Origin: UBA4416 sp044357775
Lineage (GTDB): Bacteria; Bacteroidota; Bacteroidia; B-17B0; Aurantibacillaceae
Reading direction: 5' to 3'
Length of the DNA: 14,497 bases
Assembly (NCBI GenBank): GCA_044357775.1
Contig: JBIKOX010000055.1
Span: 1 to 14,497, forward strand
Shown: piece by piece, positions 7,426 through 14,497 of the stretch
Numbering within the stretch: position 1 is the first letter of the stretch
Layout: every line of letters starts with the position of its first letter
Position numbers and translations under genes: made by a program
Notes under the pieces: generated by a model
Database searches by the model: none
Seen by the model: only the letters and a program-made list of their open reading frames with translations
Told to the model about the DNA's origin: nothing

Positions 7426-8844
7426 TTAAATAAATTTACATTTACGACTGGCAAAAGCGCACATACGTAATAAAATGATGCCGTGTTTAAAACGAGAGAT
7501 ATTTGTTTCTCCGTAAGTTCGATCTCTGTACTTAATTGGAATTTCAACAATTTTTAAATTCAATTTATGTGCGCCAAACAATAAATCAAAATCTCCGAAA
7601 GGATCAAACTCACCAAAATATGTTCTGTTCTTTGTTAGTTTAATGTAGTCTTTCCTAAACATCACTTTCGTTCCACATAATGTATCCTTAAAGAGTTGGT
7701 CGAGTAACCAAGTAAATACCCAACTAAAGAAATGATTACCTAAATAATTTAAAAAACGCATCGCTTCTCCCTCCATTGGATATACTAAACGTGTGCCATT
7801 AATAAAATCGCCTTTGCTTCCAGCAATCGCATCATAAAATTTAGGGATGTCTTCTGGTGGAACAGTTAAATCTGCATCTAAAATCATTAAAATATCTCCA
7901 GTTGCTATCTTATATCCTTCACGCACAGCGTCTGCTTTTCCTTTTCCTTTTTGCTGACCTATTTTTATATCGTGAGTTACGGCATATTTTTTTTGAATTT
8001 CTTGAATTTTTTGCCAAGTATCATCCGTGCTATTTCCTTCAATAAAAATAATTTCAACATGCTTACCAAATTTTGGCAAACGGGTAATGGCATTTTCAAT
8101 ATTACCACTTTCGTTACGGGCAGGAATAACAACTGTTGTAGAGTATTTCGTTTTATAATCGTCTGGATTGCTTAATGGTAAGGGTTTTGCAAACGAATAG
8201 GTATTTAAACTAAAGAATCTAAAGAAAGGAAACTTCGCTAAAAACAAATTATGTAACTCTGCAATTAACGGAATATAAAAAGGAAAAATAAATCGTTTAC
8301 TATTTCTATAAACATCAAATCCCGACACAAATAATAAATTGTTTACGTCCTTTGTGTTTAACCAGTTTTGTGTTGGTGTTTTTGTTTTTAATCCAATTAA
8401 TTCCGCAAATTTCAACGCGGGTTCCCATAAGGAGTTATAGTACTGAACAATAATTTTTGTATTTGGGTGACATACTTTTTGCACTTGCTCAAACACCGCT
8501 TGTATATCATCTACAAAGCCAATTAAATTACTTATAATAACAAAGTCATACTTTTCGGTCAATGTAATAGTGTTAGCGTCCATCAACATGAACTCAATGT
8601 TTTTACCCACATGCTTTTCTTTAGCCCAAGCAATTTGTCCTTCGCTAAAATCAATCCCAGTTTTTTTGCTACCAGCAATTCCTGCTAATAAATCACCGCT
8701 TCCACAACCAACTTCCAAAACAGAGCTATCTTCGTGTGAAAAATAATTACAATAATTCGTAATTTCTTTCCAATAGTAATTTGATAGTCCACGCCCTTTT
8801 CTTTTAGAAGCAATAGTGTTAAAATATTCTTTAATGTTTTGCAA
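7426..8844 (-). CDS. Bifunctional SAM methyltransferase / GT2 glycosyltransferase
   Basis: The 472-aa product fuses two enzymes. Residues 1-180 form a class I methyltransferase with SAM motif I VLEVGCGSGDLL (42-53), acidic motif II around GIDFS (63-67) and DANT (89-92). Residues 235-472 form a GT-A family 2 transferase resembling dolichyl-phosphate mannosyltransferase: VVIPARNESGNIE (238-250), metal-binding DAD (323-325), DTLCGTK (388-394) and the C-terminal RTYGETNISRFKHG block (442-455). The fusion is a recognised Bacteroidota architecture; a role in lipid-linked sugar transfer and modification is inferred, with unknown acceptor. The start is TTG at 8844-8842: an in-frame TAA lies 11 codons upstream at 8880-8878 and the first internal Met is at residue 86. 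A near-consensus -7 box (TAAACTTG, 8880-8873) lies 28 nt upstream. It leads the 153-aa gene. Confidence 0.92.
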   Translation of the reverse strand: MQNIKEYFNTIASKRKGRGLSNYYWKEITNYCNYFSHEDSSVLEVGCGSGDLLAGIAGSKKTGIDFSEGQIAWAKEKHVGKNIEFMLMDANTITLTEKYDFVIISNLIGFVDDIQAVFEQVQKVCHPNTKIIVQYYNSLWEPALKFAELIGLKTKTPTQNWLNTKDVNNLLFVSGFDVYRNSKRFIFPFYIPLIAELHNLFLAKFPFFRFFSLNTYSFAKPLPLSNPDDYKTKYSTTVVIPARNESGNIENAITRLPKFGKHVEIIFIEGNSTDDTWQKIQEIQKKYAVTHDIKIGQQKGKGKADAVREGYKIATGDILMILDADLTVPPEDIPKFYDAIAGSKGDFINGTRLVYPMEGEAMRFLNYLGNHFFSWVFTWLLDQLFKDTLCGTKVMFRKDYIKLTKNRTYFGEFDPFGDFDLLFGAHKLNLKIVEIPIKYRDRTYGETNISRFKHGIILLRMCAFASRKCKFI

Positions 8845-9233
8845 AATCTGTTTTTTTAGATAGGCTAATTTACAAGTTTAAATTAAATGTATGAGCTATA
8901 AACTAAAATAATTGAATTTCGAGAAGTTAAATAGGCAATTTTTTTAAACACGTATTATTACTTATTTCTACCAACACAGTAATCGAAAATGAGTTGTTTG
9001 ATAGTTTATTAAATCACTTTAATAATTAGGATTAAATCATCGCAACTTTTGACAACCCTCATTTAAAAAAACGACTCCATCATTTTACTTTACCAATAGT
9101 TTATGATTATTTGAAGGTATTGAACAAATACATCATGGATTAGGATAATGATTCGTGTTTATTATTTAACGCTAATAATTTAATACGTCTAATTTGCAAT
9201 AAAGTGGAAGAACTTTTTTAAAAAAAGGAAAGA
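8845..9233. other. Non-coding divergent intergenic region
   Basis: These 389 nt separate the divergent methyltransferase/GT2 and htrA genes. No open frame longer than a few codons is evident on either strand, and no tRNA-like fold was recognised. It should hold both promoters: TAAACTTG (minus strand, 8873-8880) and TAATTTG (plus strand, 9190-9196) are imperfect -7 candidates. A short direct repeat, attaggat, occurs at 9025-9032 and 9139-9146. Nothing else is supported. Confidence 0.6.
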
Positions 9234-10703
9234 ATGAGTAAATATCAATTGCTTTTATGTTTTTTGTACATAATAATTATTGGATGTAAATGTCAGGATA
9301 GCAAAATGGATTTCATTCACAAAAAAAATACGGAAAGTGTATTTGAAGAAAAACAAAGAAAAGACAGCGAAATTCTTCATCTAAATTCTAAAGAAAAGTT
9401 GCAAGGCCAACATTATACGTTTAGAGAAGCAGCAAAAAAAGTGATATCAGGTGTGGTACACATCAAATCTACATATACCAATCAATTTAATCAATTTTCG
9501 GACCCAACTATTAGTGATTTTTGGCGCCATTTTTTTTCAGAATTTGATGAGCAAAAATATAAAATAGAGGCTTCGGGCGTTATTGTAAGTAGCGATGGTT
9601 ATATTGTTACAAATGATCATGTAGTTGAAAATGCAGATGAGGTGGAGGTAATACTTCACAATAAAAAATCGTTTAAGGCAAAAATTATTGGAATTGATCC
9701 TGATACCGATCTTGCATTATTAAAAATTCAGGAAAAAAATTTGAATTTTATAGAATTTGGTAATTCAGATAATACAGAAGTTGGCGATTGGGTTCTTGCT
9801 GTTGGTAATCCTTTCAATTTAACTTCAACTGTCACATCCGGCATTATAAGTGCTAAGGCAAGAACAATTAATATCTCTAGCAAGAAAAGCGCAATTGAAT
9901 CTTATATACAAACAGATGCTGCCATGAATGTTGGAAATAGTGGCGGCGCATTAGTTGATGAGCAAGGAAAATTAATTGGCGTTAATGCTGCTATTACAAG
10001 CTCTACTGGTTCTTATGCTGGCTATTCCTTTGCAATTCCAATAAATATAGTAAAAAAAATAATTGACGATTTATTACTTAATGGAAAAGTCAAACGAGGT
10101 TATTTAGGAATGATTTTAAAGGATATTTCTGAGAATAGTGCTAAGCAACTTAGCACCACTATTACAAATGGTGTTTATGTGGATAGCTTACTAAAAGGTG
10201 GAGCAGCTTTTGAAGCCAATATGCAAACGAAAGATATAATTTTAGCAATAGGAAATCGAAAAGTAGAAACACTATCGCAACTTCAGGAAGTGATAGCGCA
10301 ACATAGTCCCGGAGAGAAAATTATACTTACTATTGATCGTATGGGTCAAGAAAAAAAAATTCTCCTCACACTGAAAGAATACGATGGCACTGAAGCAAAT
10401 AATTTAATTTCCAATGTTGAAACGTTAGTTAAATTAGGAATTAAAATAGATGAATTGAGTGAAAAAGAAAAGAATAAATTCAAGCTTAGAAATGGATTAA
10501 AAATAACTGAAATACTTCCAGGAAAAATAAATGATTACACAACTATTAAAAAAGGATTTATTATTTTAAAAATAAACGATAAATCTGTTTTTACAAGAGA
10601 GGATTTTATTAAAGCGTATTTAAGTGTTGAAAAACTTATTACCATAGAAGGTACTTATGCAAATTTCCCAGGTTTTTTCTATTTCACGTTTCCAATTAAA
10701 TAA
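9234..10703 (+). CDS. HtrA/DegP-family serine protease, probable lipoprotein
   Basis: The 489-aa envelope protease would degrade or chaperone misfolded proteins. The N-terminus ends in a lipobox, IIGC, with Cys18 as predicted lipidation site, suggesting membrane anchoring rather than the soluble periplasmic form of classical DegP. A polar, charged linker (about 19-60) follows, then a trypsin-like domain with catalytic His129 (VTNDHVV), Asp159 (DPDTDLALL) and Ser236 (GNSGGAL). The usual NPGNSGG reads NVGNSGG here, but the triad is intact. PDZ1 spans about 288-382 (GYLGMILKDIS...). The region 395-489 looks like a divergent second PDZ. The ATG at 9234 is preceded by AAGGAAAG, a fair ribosome binding site. 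It is likely transcribed alone: 214 nt separate it from the next gene. Confidence 0.93.
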   Translation: MSKYQLLLCFLYIIIIGCKCQDSKMDFIHKKNTESVFEEKQRKDSEILHLNSKEKLQGQHYTFREAAKKVISGVVHIKSTYTNQFNQFSDPTISDFWRHFFSEFDEQKYKIEASGVIVSSDGYIVTNDHVVENADEVEVILHNKKSFKAKIIGIDPDTDLALLKIQEKNLNFIEFGNSDNTEVGDWVLAVGNPFNLTSTVTSGIISAKARTINISSKKSAIESYIQTDAAMNVGNSGGALVDEQGKLIGVNAAITSSTGSYAGYSFAIPINIVKKIIDDLLLNGKVKRGYLGMILKDISENSAKQLSTTITNGVYVDSLLKGGAAFEANMQTKDIILAIGNRKVETLSQLQEVIAQHSPGEKIILTIDRMGQEKKILLTLKEYDGTEANNLISNVETLVKLGIKIDELSEKEKNKFKLRNGLKITEILPGKINDYTTIKKGFIILKINDKSVFTREDFIKAYLSVEKLITIEGTYANFPGFFYFTFPIK

Positions 10704-10745
10704 TATTTTTTTACTTTAATTGTAAAAATTAAGTCGATTTAGTTT

Positions 10746-10778
10746 AAGTACTACTTACATTTTTTTTATGAAGTACTT
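10746..10778. repeat. Inverted repeat downstream of htrA
   Basis: Seven-base arms aagtact (10746-10752) and agtactt (10772-10778) enclose a T-rich loop, about 40 nt past the htrA stop. A further 6-bp hairpin (tagctt/aagcta, 10815-10829) lies downstream. They are possible transcription-end structures, but the stems are AT-rich and weak. Confidence 0.35.
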
Positions 10779-10876
10779 ATTTTATTAGTAAAATAGGAGG
10801 TGTTTTTAAAATAGTAGCTTTGGAAGCTATATTATCTGTATTATAAAAAACCACAACTATTTTTTAAATAGGAGCG

Positions 10877-10912
10877 AGTCTTGTATCTTTTTTTAATTAA
10901 TTTTACAAGACT
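10877..10912 (+). promoter_or_regulatory. Hairpin abutting the GTG start of the flippase-like gene
   Basis: Perfect 9-bp arms agtcttgta (10877-10885) and tacaagact (10904-10912) enclose an 18-nt T/A-rich loop, and the 3' arm ends 5 nt before the GTG at 10918. The stem occupies the place of the ribosome binding site, so it could limit translation initiation. The left arm also overlaps TATCTTTT (10884-10891), one base off the -7 consensus, so it could instead be an operator. Confidence 0.45.
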
Positions 10913-10917
10913 AAATT

Positions 10918-11883
10918 GTGCAAAAAATAAAACAAAGCCACCTTACATTTATAGTAAAAATACTAATTGGTGTTTTAAGTTTTTGGATTATTTATAATCG
11001 CTTAACAACCCTGCCAAATTTAAAAGTAGATTTCCTTTTTTTATTTACTAAGCCAAACGTGTATGGCGCAATATTATTAGTTTTATTTTTAATGCCGATA
11101 AATTGGGGAATTGAAAGTTATAAATGGAAATGTGTCACCATGCAAACAGAGTCCGTTTCTTATTTTACTGCTTTAAAATCAGTTTTTTCAGGCGTTTGTG
11201 TTGGGAATATTGCGCCAGGAAGAGCACTTGAATTTGCGGCCAAAATCATTTTCTTTAAAGAAGAAAACAGACCAACTGTTGCTCTATTGCACTTTATTAA
11301 TGGGATGTTTCAAATGCTAATTACTATTGCTGTTGGTGTTTTATCAATTACGATTAAGCTCAATCAAAACAATCATTCTAATACTATTATCTATTTTGCA
11401 ATAGCAGCAGGAATAGTGGTCATTTGTTTCTTTTTGTGGGCAATTAATAATGTATCAATTATTCAAAAAAAAATAAAATTCATTAAATGGTTTCAAAAAA
11501 TGAGTGATGTTGCAGACATTAAATTTTCAAAAGCACTTATTTTAAAGCTCATATTGTTTTCCATTGTTAGGTATTTAATTTTTACCAGTCAGTTTTATAT
11601 TATTTATAATGCTCTTTTGCCGCAAAACCAATTAGTGGATATTTTTATAAGTATTGCTGCCTATTTTATGCTAACTAGTCTTATTCCAATGATTAGCATT
11701 ATTGAACCGGCAATTAGAGCGGCTATTGCATTATTTGTTTTTAATAATACTGGCAGCGATAGCATTATTATTGTATTGTCATCAACATTTGTTTGGATAA
11801 TTAATGTAGTTGTGCCGAGCATTGTTGGTTATATTATTATTTTAAGAGAAAAAATAGATTTTAAATTTAGCAGTGTTAGTTGA
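10918..11883 (+). CDS. Flippase-like membrane protein (LPG synthase TM-like)
   Basis: The 321-aa, strongly hydrophobic protein has about seven to eight membrane segments, starting near residue 10 (LTFIVKILIGVLSFWIIY). Motifs resemble the lysylphosphatidylglycerol synthase transmembrane region / UPF0104 family: MPINWGIESYKWK (59-71), GVCVGNIAPGRALEFAAK (93-110), a SIVRYLIFTSQFYIIY segment (217-232) and SLIPMISIIEPAIRAAIALF (255-274). Members act in moving or modifying membrane lipids; the soluble aminoacyl-transfer domain of MprF is absent. The start is GTG at 10918: an in-frame TAA lies two codons upstream and the next Met is at 59. It overlaps the following glycosyltransferase gene by 11 nt, so a joint role in lipid-linked glycan handling is inferred. 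Confidence 0.82.
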   Translation: MQKIKQSHLTFIVKILIGVLSFWIIYNRLTTLPNLKVDFLFLFTKPNVYGAILLVLFLMPINWGIESYKWKCVTMQTESVSYFTALKSVFSGVCVGNIAPGRALEFAAKIIFFKEENRPTVALLHFINGMFQMLITIAVGVLSITIKLNQNNHSNTIIYFAIAAGIVVICFFLWAINNVSIIQKKIKFIKWFQKMSDVADIKFSKALILKLILFSIVRYLIFTSQFYIIYNALLPQNQLVDIFISIAAYFMLTSLIPMISIIEPAIRAAIALFVFNNTGSDSIIIVLSSTFVWIINVVVPSIVGYIIILREKIDFKFSSVS

Positions 11884-13003
11884 GTTATATATATATGCAA
11901 GTATTATAATAGTGTATGGTCTTTTTATAACCATTGCCATTATTGGATTTGGAAGATTAAAGGTAAGTTTATTAGAAAAGAAAGAAATTAATAACTCTTA
12001 TTTTTCAATAGTCCTATCAGCGAGAAACGAAGCTGAAAATATAGAAGATTGTATAACACAAATTATAAATCAAAACTACCCTAAAGATAATTTTGAATTA
12101 ATTGTCGTTGATGATAATTCGGATGATGATACCTACAATATTGCATTTAATGTTTTAAAGGATTCCGGTTTATCTTACCAAATGATTAAACAAATATATC
12201 ATAAAGGTAAAAAGCAGAACGTTAGCGAAGCCATAAAAATTTCTAAGGGCTCTATTATTATTACTACCGATGCTGATGTTATATTACGAACAACAAATTG
12301 GTTAAATACAATTAGCATTTATTTTAATACGTTTTCTCCAAACATGCTAGTAATGCCTATTGATTATGAAAGTAGCCCAGGTTTTTTTAATTATTTTCAA
12401 ATTATAGAAAATATAGCATTAACTGGTGTAACTGCAGGATATTGCGGTATTAAAAAACCATTTATGTGTAATGGGGCAAATTTAGCATTTACAAAAAGTG
12501 TTTTTGAGCAAGTAAATGGCTATCAATCTCATCTTCATATTTCTTCTGGTGAGGATGTGTTTTTGTTAGAAGCTGTAAAAAAAGTGGATTCAAATTCAAT
12601 TCATTATGGCTTATTAAAAGATTTAATAGTAAAAACTAAAACTATAAATACGATGCCCGCATTTTTAAAGCAACGTATTAGATGGGCATACAAGTCAAAA
12701 TACAATCCAAACCTCATGAATCTTTTTAGCGGATTTGGTATTATTGCAGCTAATCTATTGGTAATTTGTTTGCTTTTGGCAATACTTACAAAATCAGTTT
12801 CAGTTCCTTACTTATTAATTTTTGTAATTGTAAAGTTTTTATTTGATTTTTTGTTGGTATTTTTAGCTTCAAAATTTTTAGGATGCATCAAATTTATTTG
12901 GTGGTTTATTCCTTTTGAAAGCATATATTGGATGTATGTTTTAATTGTAGGAACTGCCTCGTTATTTTTAAAACCGAATTGGAAAGGAAAAAAAATTAAT
13001 TGA
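11873..13003 (+). CDS. Membrane-anchored GT2 glycosyltransferase
   Basis: The 376-aa protein has an N-terminal membrane helix (about 5-25), a GT-A catalytic domain, and about three C-terminal membrane segments (286-306, 311-333, 343-366). The catalytic pattern of processive GT2 enzymes is present: SIVLSARNEAENIE (45-58), VVDDNSDDDT (78-87), metal-binding DAD (133-135), NGANLAF (200-206), GED (226-228) and QRIRW (267-271), the QxxRW motif. It probably adds a sugar from a nucleotide donor to a lipid or growing glycan at the cytoplasmic face; donor and acceptor are unknown. The start is GTG at 11873, inside the end of the upstream gene; an in-frame TAG lies 6 codons upstream and no ATG is nearby. 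The stop TGA overlaps the TTG start of the permease gene. Confidence 0.9.
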   Translation: MLVELYIYASIIIVYGLFITIAIIGFGRLKVSLLEKKEINNSYFSIVLSARNEAENIEDCITQIINQNYPKDNFELIVVDDNSDDDTYNIAFNVLKDSGLSYQMIKQIYHKGKKQNVSEAIKISKGSIIITTDADVILRTTNWLNTISIYFNTFSPNMLVMPIDYESSPGFFNYFQIIENIALTGVTAGYCGIKKPFMCNGANLAFTKSVFEQVNGYQSHLHISSGEDVFLLEAVKKVDSNSIHYGLLKDLIVKTKTINTMPAFLKQRIRWAYKSKYNPNLMNLFSGFGIIAANLLVICLLLAILTKSVSVPYLLIFVIVKFLFDFLLVFLASKFLGCIKFIWWFIPFESIYWMYVLIVGTASLFLKPNWKGKKIN

Positions 13004-14259
13004 TATTTAAGAAAAAACATACAGACTATAGTTCAGAATCTTTGTCTGCGCAAACATGGCAACGATTTAAACGAAATAAATTAGCTATGTTTGGGTTAGT
13101 TCTTATTTTTATTGCTACTAGTATTTCTGTTTTTGGGTTTTTAATAACCCCCGATTCTACTCCTTATGCAAACGATCAAAAACCTGAGCTACACATAAAA
13201 AAGCCAGGATTTAAAGCCCAATTTTTACTAGTTAAAAAAAATGAATTATCGCATCAATGTAATTGGTTTAATAAAATGCTTTTTGGCGAGGTAAGTGATT
13301 TTACGTCTATTCCCATTTATTCATATTCATTTAAGGGATTTGATATTGTTATTGAAGAATACACGGGTAGTAAACCAAATAATGGGAGCCAAGTAAAATA
13401 TAATTTAGCAGATGTTATTTATGATGTGAATAGCATTTTTCCTATCAAAAATGATTCTATCAAAAACCAAATAGAAGTTTATCAGTTAAGCTCTTCAAAA
13501 AAAATAAAGATAAGCGTAAGAGAATTACAAGAAAAAATAGTATCAAATCATATTAAATTTAATAGATATATTTTAGGAACTGATTTAGCGGGCAGAGATT
13601 TATTAAGCCGACTTATGATTGGAACTCGTATATCATTGTCAGTAGGGCTTATTTCTGTTATTATTTCTATTGTTATTGGAATTTTGTTAGGCGCAACAGC
13701 AGGATATTACCGAGGAAAATTAGACGATTTGATTATGTGGTTAATTAATGTGGTTTGGTCAATACCAACTTTACTACTTGTTATTGCTATTACATTAGTT
13801 TTAGGAAAAGGTATTTTGCAAGTTTTTGTAGCAGTTGGTTTAACTATGTGGGTAGATGTTGCTCGGTTAATTCGTGGACAAATATTAAGCATTCGCGAAA
13901 AAGAATTTGTTGAAGCCGGCAAAGCCCTGGGCTTTTCAAATAGGAGAATTATTTTAAAGCATATTTTGCCAAATGTAATAGGACCTGTTATAGTAATTGC
14001 AGCTTCAAATTTTGCGGCAGCTATACTAACGGAAGCAGGATTAAGTTTTTTAGGAATTGGAGCGCAGCCGCCAACGCCTTCTTGGGGAGAAATGATAAAT
14101 GCTCATCGCGGTTATATACTTGTAGATTCGGCATATTTGGCGTTTATCCCTGGAATTGCAATTATGATTTTAGTGTTAGCGTTTATGCTTGTTGGCAATG
14201 GACTAAGAGATGCGCTCGATTCCAAATCATTAGATAGCAAACCTGTCATGGGGCATTAG
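13000..14259 (+). CDS. OppC/DppC-family ABC transporter permease
   Basis: The 419-aa inner-membrane permease subunit belongs to an oligopeptide/dipeptide-type ABC importer. The N-terminus has the OppC_N pattern (WQRFKRNKLAMFGL, 20-33) and TM1 (about 29-49). A long extracytoplasmic insertion (about 51-190) precedes LGTDLAGRDLLSRL (192-205). The transport domain follows, with the EAA loop EFVEAGKALGFSNRRIILKH (302-321) and FLGIGAQPPTPSWGEM (350-365), typical of this family. The insertion makes it clearly longer than the usual roughly 300-aa OppC; similar insertions occur in Bacteroidota homologues. The start is TTG at 13000, immediately after an in-frame TAA and overlapping the upstream TGA; AAAGGA at 12983-12988 is the likely ribosome binding site. 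The partner permease, ATPases and binding protein are not in the window. Confidence 0.93.
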   Translation: MIFKKKHTDYSSESLSAQTWQRFKRNKLAMFGLVLIFIATSISVFGFLITPDSTPYANDQKPELHIKKPGFKAQFLLVKKNELSHQCNWFNKMLFGEVSDFTSIPIYSYSFKGFDIVIEEYTGSKPNNGSQVKYNLADVIYDVNSIFPIKNDSIKNQIEVYQLSSSKKIKISVRELQEKIVSNHIKFNRYILGTDLAGRDLLSRLMIGTRISLSVGLISVIISIVIGILLGATAGYYRGKLDDLIMWLINVVWSIPTLLLVIAITLVLGKGILQVFVAVGLTMWVDVARLIRGQILSIREKEFVEAGKALGFSNRRIILKHILPNVIGPVIVIAASNFAAAILTEAGLSFLGIGAQPPTPSWGEMINAHRGYILVDSAYLAFIPGIAIMILVLAFMLVGNGLRDALDSKSLDSKPVMGH

Positions 14260-14392
14260 AATATAGATTTGCTTAACTAGTCGTTCCTCAAATTCTCTAT
14301 AACTATTACTATTATTGGTTTTGTTGAAAAAATGGGGTATAAAAATATGCCGAAAAAGTAAAAAAAGGTTTAAAAAAGCGGGAGATTTGTGT

Positions 14393-14497
14393 ATGCTTCC
14401 AAAACAAAAAAACATAAATCAAATGGGTTTTTATAGCACATTTGAAGAACAGTTAAATCATAATCATCCACTTTATAAATTAAGTTTAGCAATAAGA
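14393..14497 (+). CDS. IS5-type transposase, N-terminal fragment at window edge
   Basis: From ATG at 14393 an open frame of 35 codons runs to the window edge. It contains FYSTFEEQLNHNHPLYKLS, which resembles the N-terminal domain of IS5/IS1182-type DDE transposases (F-x3-L-x4-HPL-x2-L). GGGAGA at 14380-14385 could be its ribosome binding site. The catalytic DDE residues and the right end are outside the window. The left end of the insertion sequence should lie between 14260 and 14392; its terminal inverted repeat cannot be recognised without the other end. Confidence 0.6.
   Translation, partial: MLPKQKNINQMGFYSTFEEQLNHNHPLYKLSLAIR

Noticed and set aside
7416..7550. N-terminal extension giving a 198-aa version of the 153-aa protein
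   Set aside because: It would overlap the C-terminus of the methyltransferase/GT2 gene in another frame by about 125 nt. The GT2 gene has its expected family ending there, and the family hallmarks of the short protein begin at MNERIW.
7426..8844. Methyltransferase/GT2 fusion as an artefact of a lost stop or frameshift
   Set aside because: The frame is continuous, the linker is of normal composition, and the two-domain architecture is known in Bacteroidota.
9234..10703. Inactive HtrA because NPGNSGG reads NVGNSGG
   Set aside because: His129, Asp159 and Ser236 and the GNSGG oxyanion-hole segment are intact; the Pro to Val change alone does not remove a catalytic residue.
10795..10812. Strong Shine-Dalgarno-like AGGAGG
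   Set aside because: The only start codon nearby, GTG at 10800, gives a four-codon frame ending at TAG. No gene follows at a usable distance.
14230..14415. 61-codon minus-strand frame across the permease end
   Set aside because: It overlaps the well-supported permease C-terminus and the transposase start, has no recognisable motif and lacks an initiation signal.
1..14497. CRISPR array, prophage module or toxin-antitoxin pair
   Set aside because: No regularly spaced repeats, no phage structural genes and no small two-gene toxin-antitoxin arrangement were seen; ORF6N and DUF4143 proteins alone are not enough for such a call.

Overview
This AT-rich window (roughly one third G+C by eye) looks like chromosomal DNA of a member of the Bacteroidota. 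The evidence is several TAnnTTTG-type -7 promoter boxes, weak or absent Shine-Dalgarno sequences, and a lineage-typical gene set: an ORF6N-domain protein, a fused SAM methyltransferase/GT2 glycosyltransferase, the roughly 150-aa family misleadingly named 'ABC transporter ATPase', a secreted tandem amidohydrolase, and an OppC-type permease with a long extracytoplasmic insertion. No rRNA, tRNA or CRISPR array was seen.

Layout. Positions 1-412 (minus strand) hold the 5' part of an ORF6N-domain gene that runs off the left edge. Its 136-nt upstream region is packed with dyad symmetries, one of them a 33-nt palindrome whose core recurs inside the ORF6N coding sequence. A minus-strand operon follows, read from 2365 down to 549: a SirB-like membrane protein fused to cytochrome c, then the ribosome-associated GTPase HflX. 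A divergent promoter region of about 110 nt separates it from a plus-strand gene of 1015 codons for an exported double amidohydrolase whose first half has lost its metal ligands. Convergent to that gene is a minus-strand AAA ATPase/DUF4143 protein. After a structured gap of about 280 nt comes a second minus-strand pair, read from 8844 down to 6954: a methyltransferase-GT2 fusion and a 153-aa protein of unknown function. A non-coding stretch of about 390 nt then leads to plus-strand htrA, which encodes a DegP-like protease that is probably a lipoprotein. Next is a tightly overlapping plus-strand operon (10918-14259): a flippase-like membrane protein, a membrane GT2 glycosyltransferase and an oligopeptide-type ABC permease. 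The right edge holds the first 35 codons of a probable IS5-type transposase.

Functionally the window is mostly cell-envelope biology: lipid-linked glycosyl transfer, periplasmic proteolysis, solute uptake and secreted hydrolysis. Separate from this are a translation-rescue GTPase and two accessory or mobile-type genes, ORF6N and AAA/DUF4143. Five of the ten complete genes appear to start at GTG or TTG, supported in each case by in-frame upstream stops and the lack of a usable ATG.

The most intriguing signal is the ORF6N palindrome pair with its dense array of upstream dyads. It looks like either an autoregulatory circuit or a repeat that travels with this gene family.
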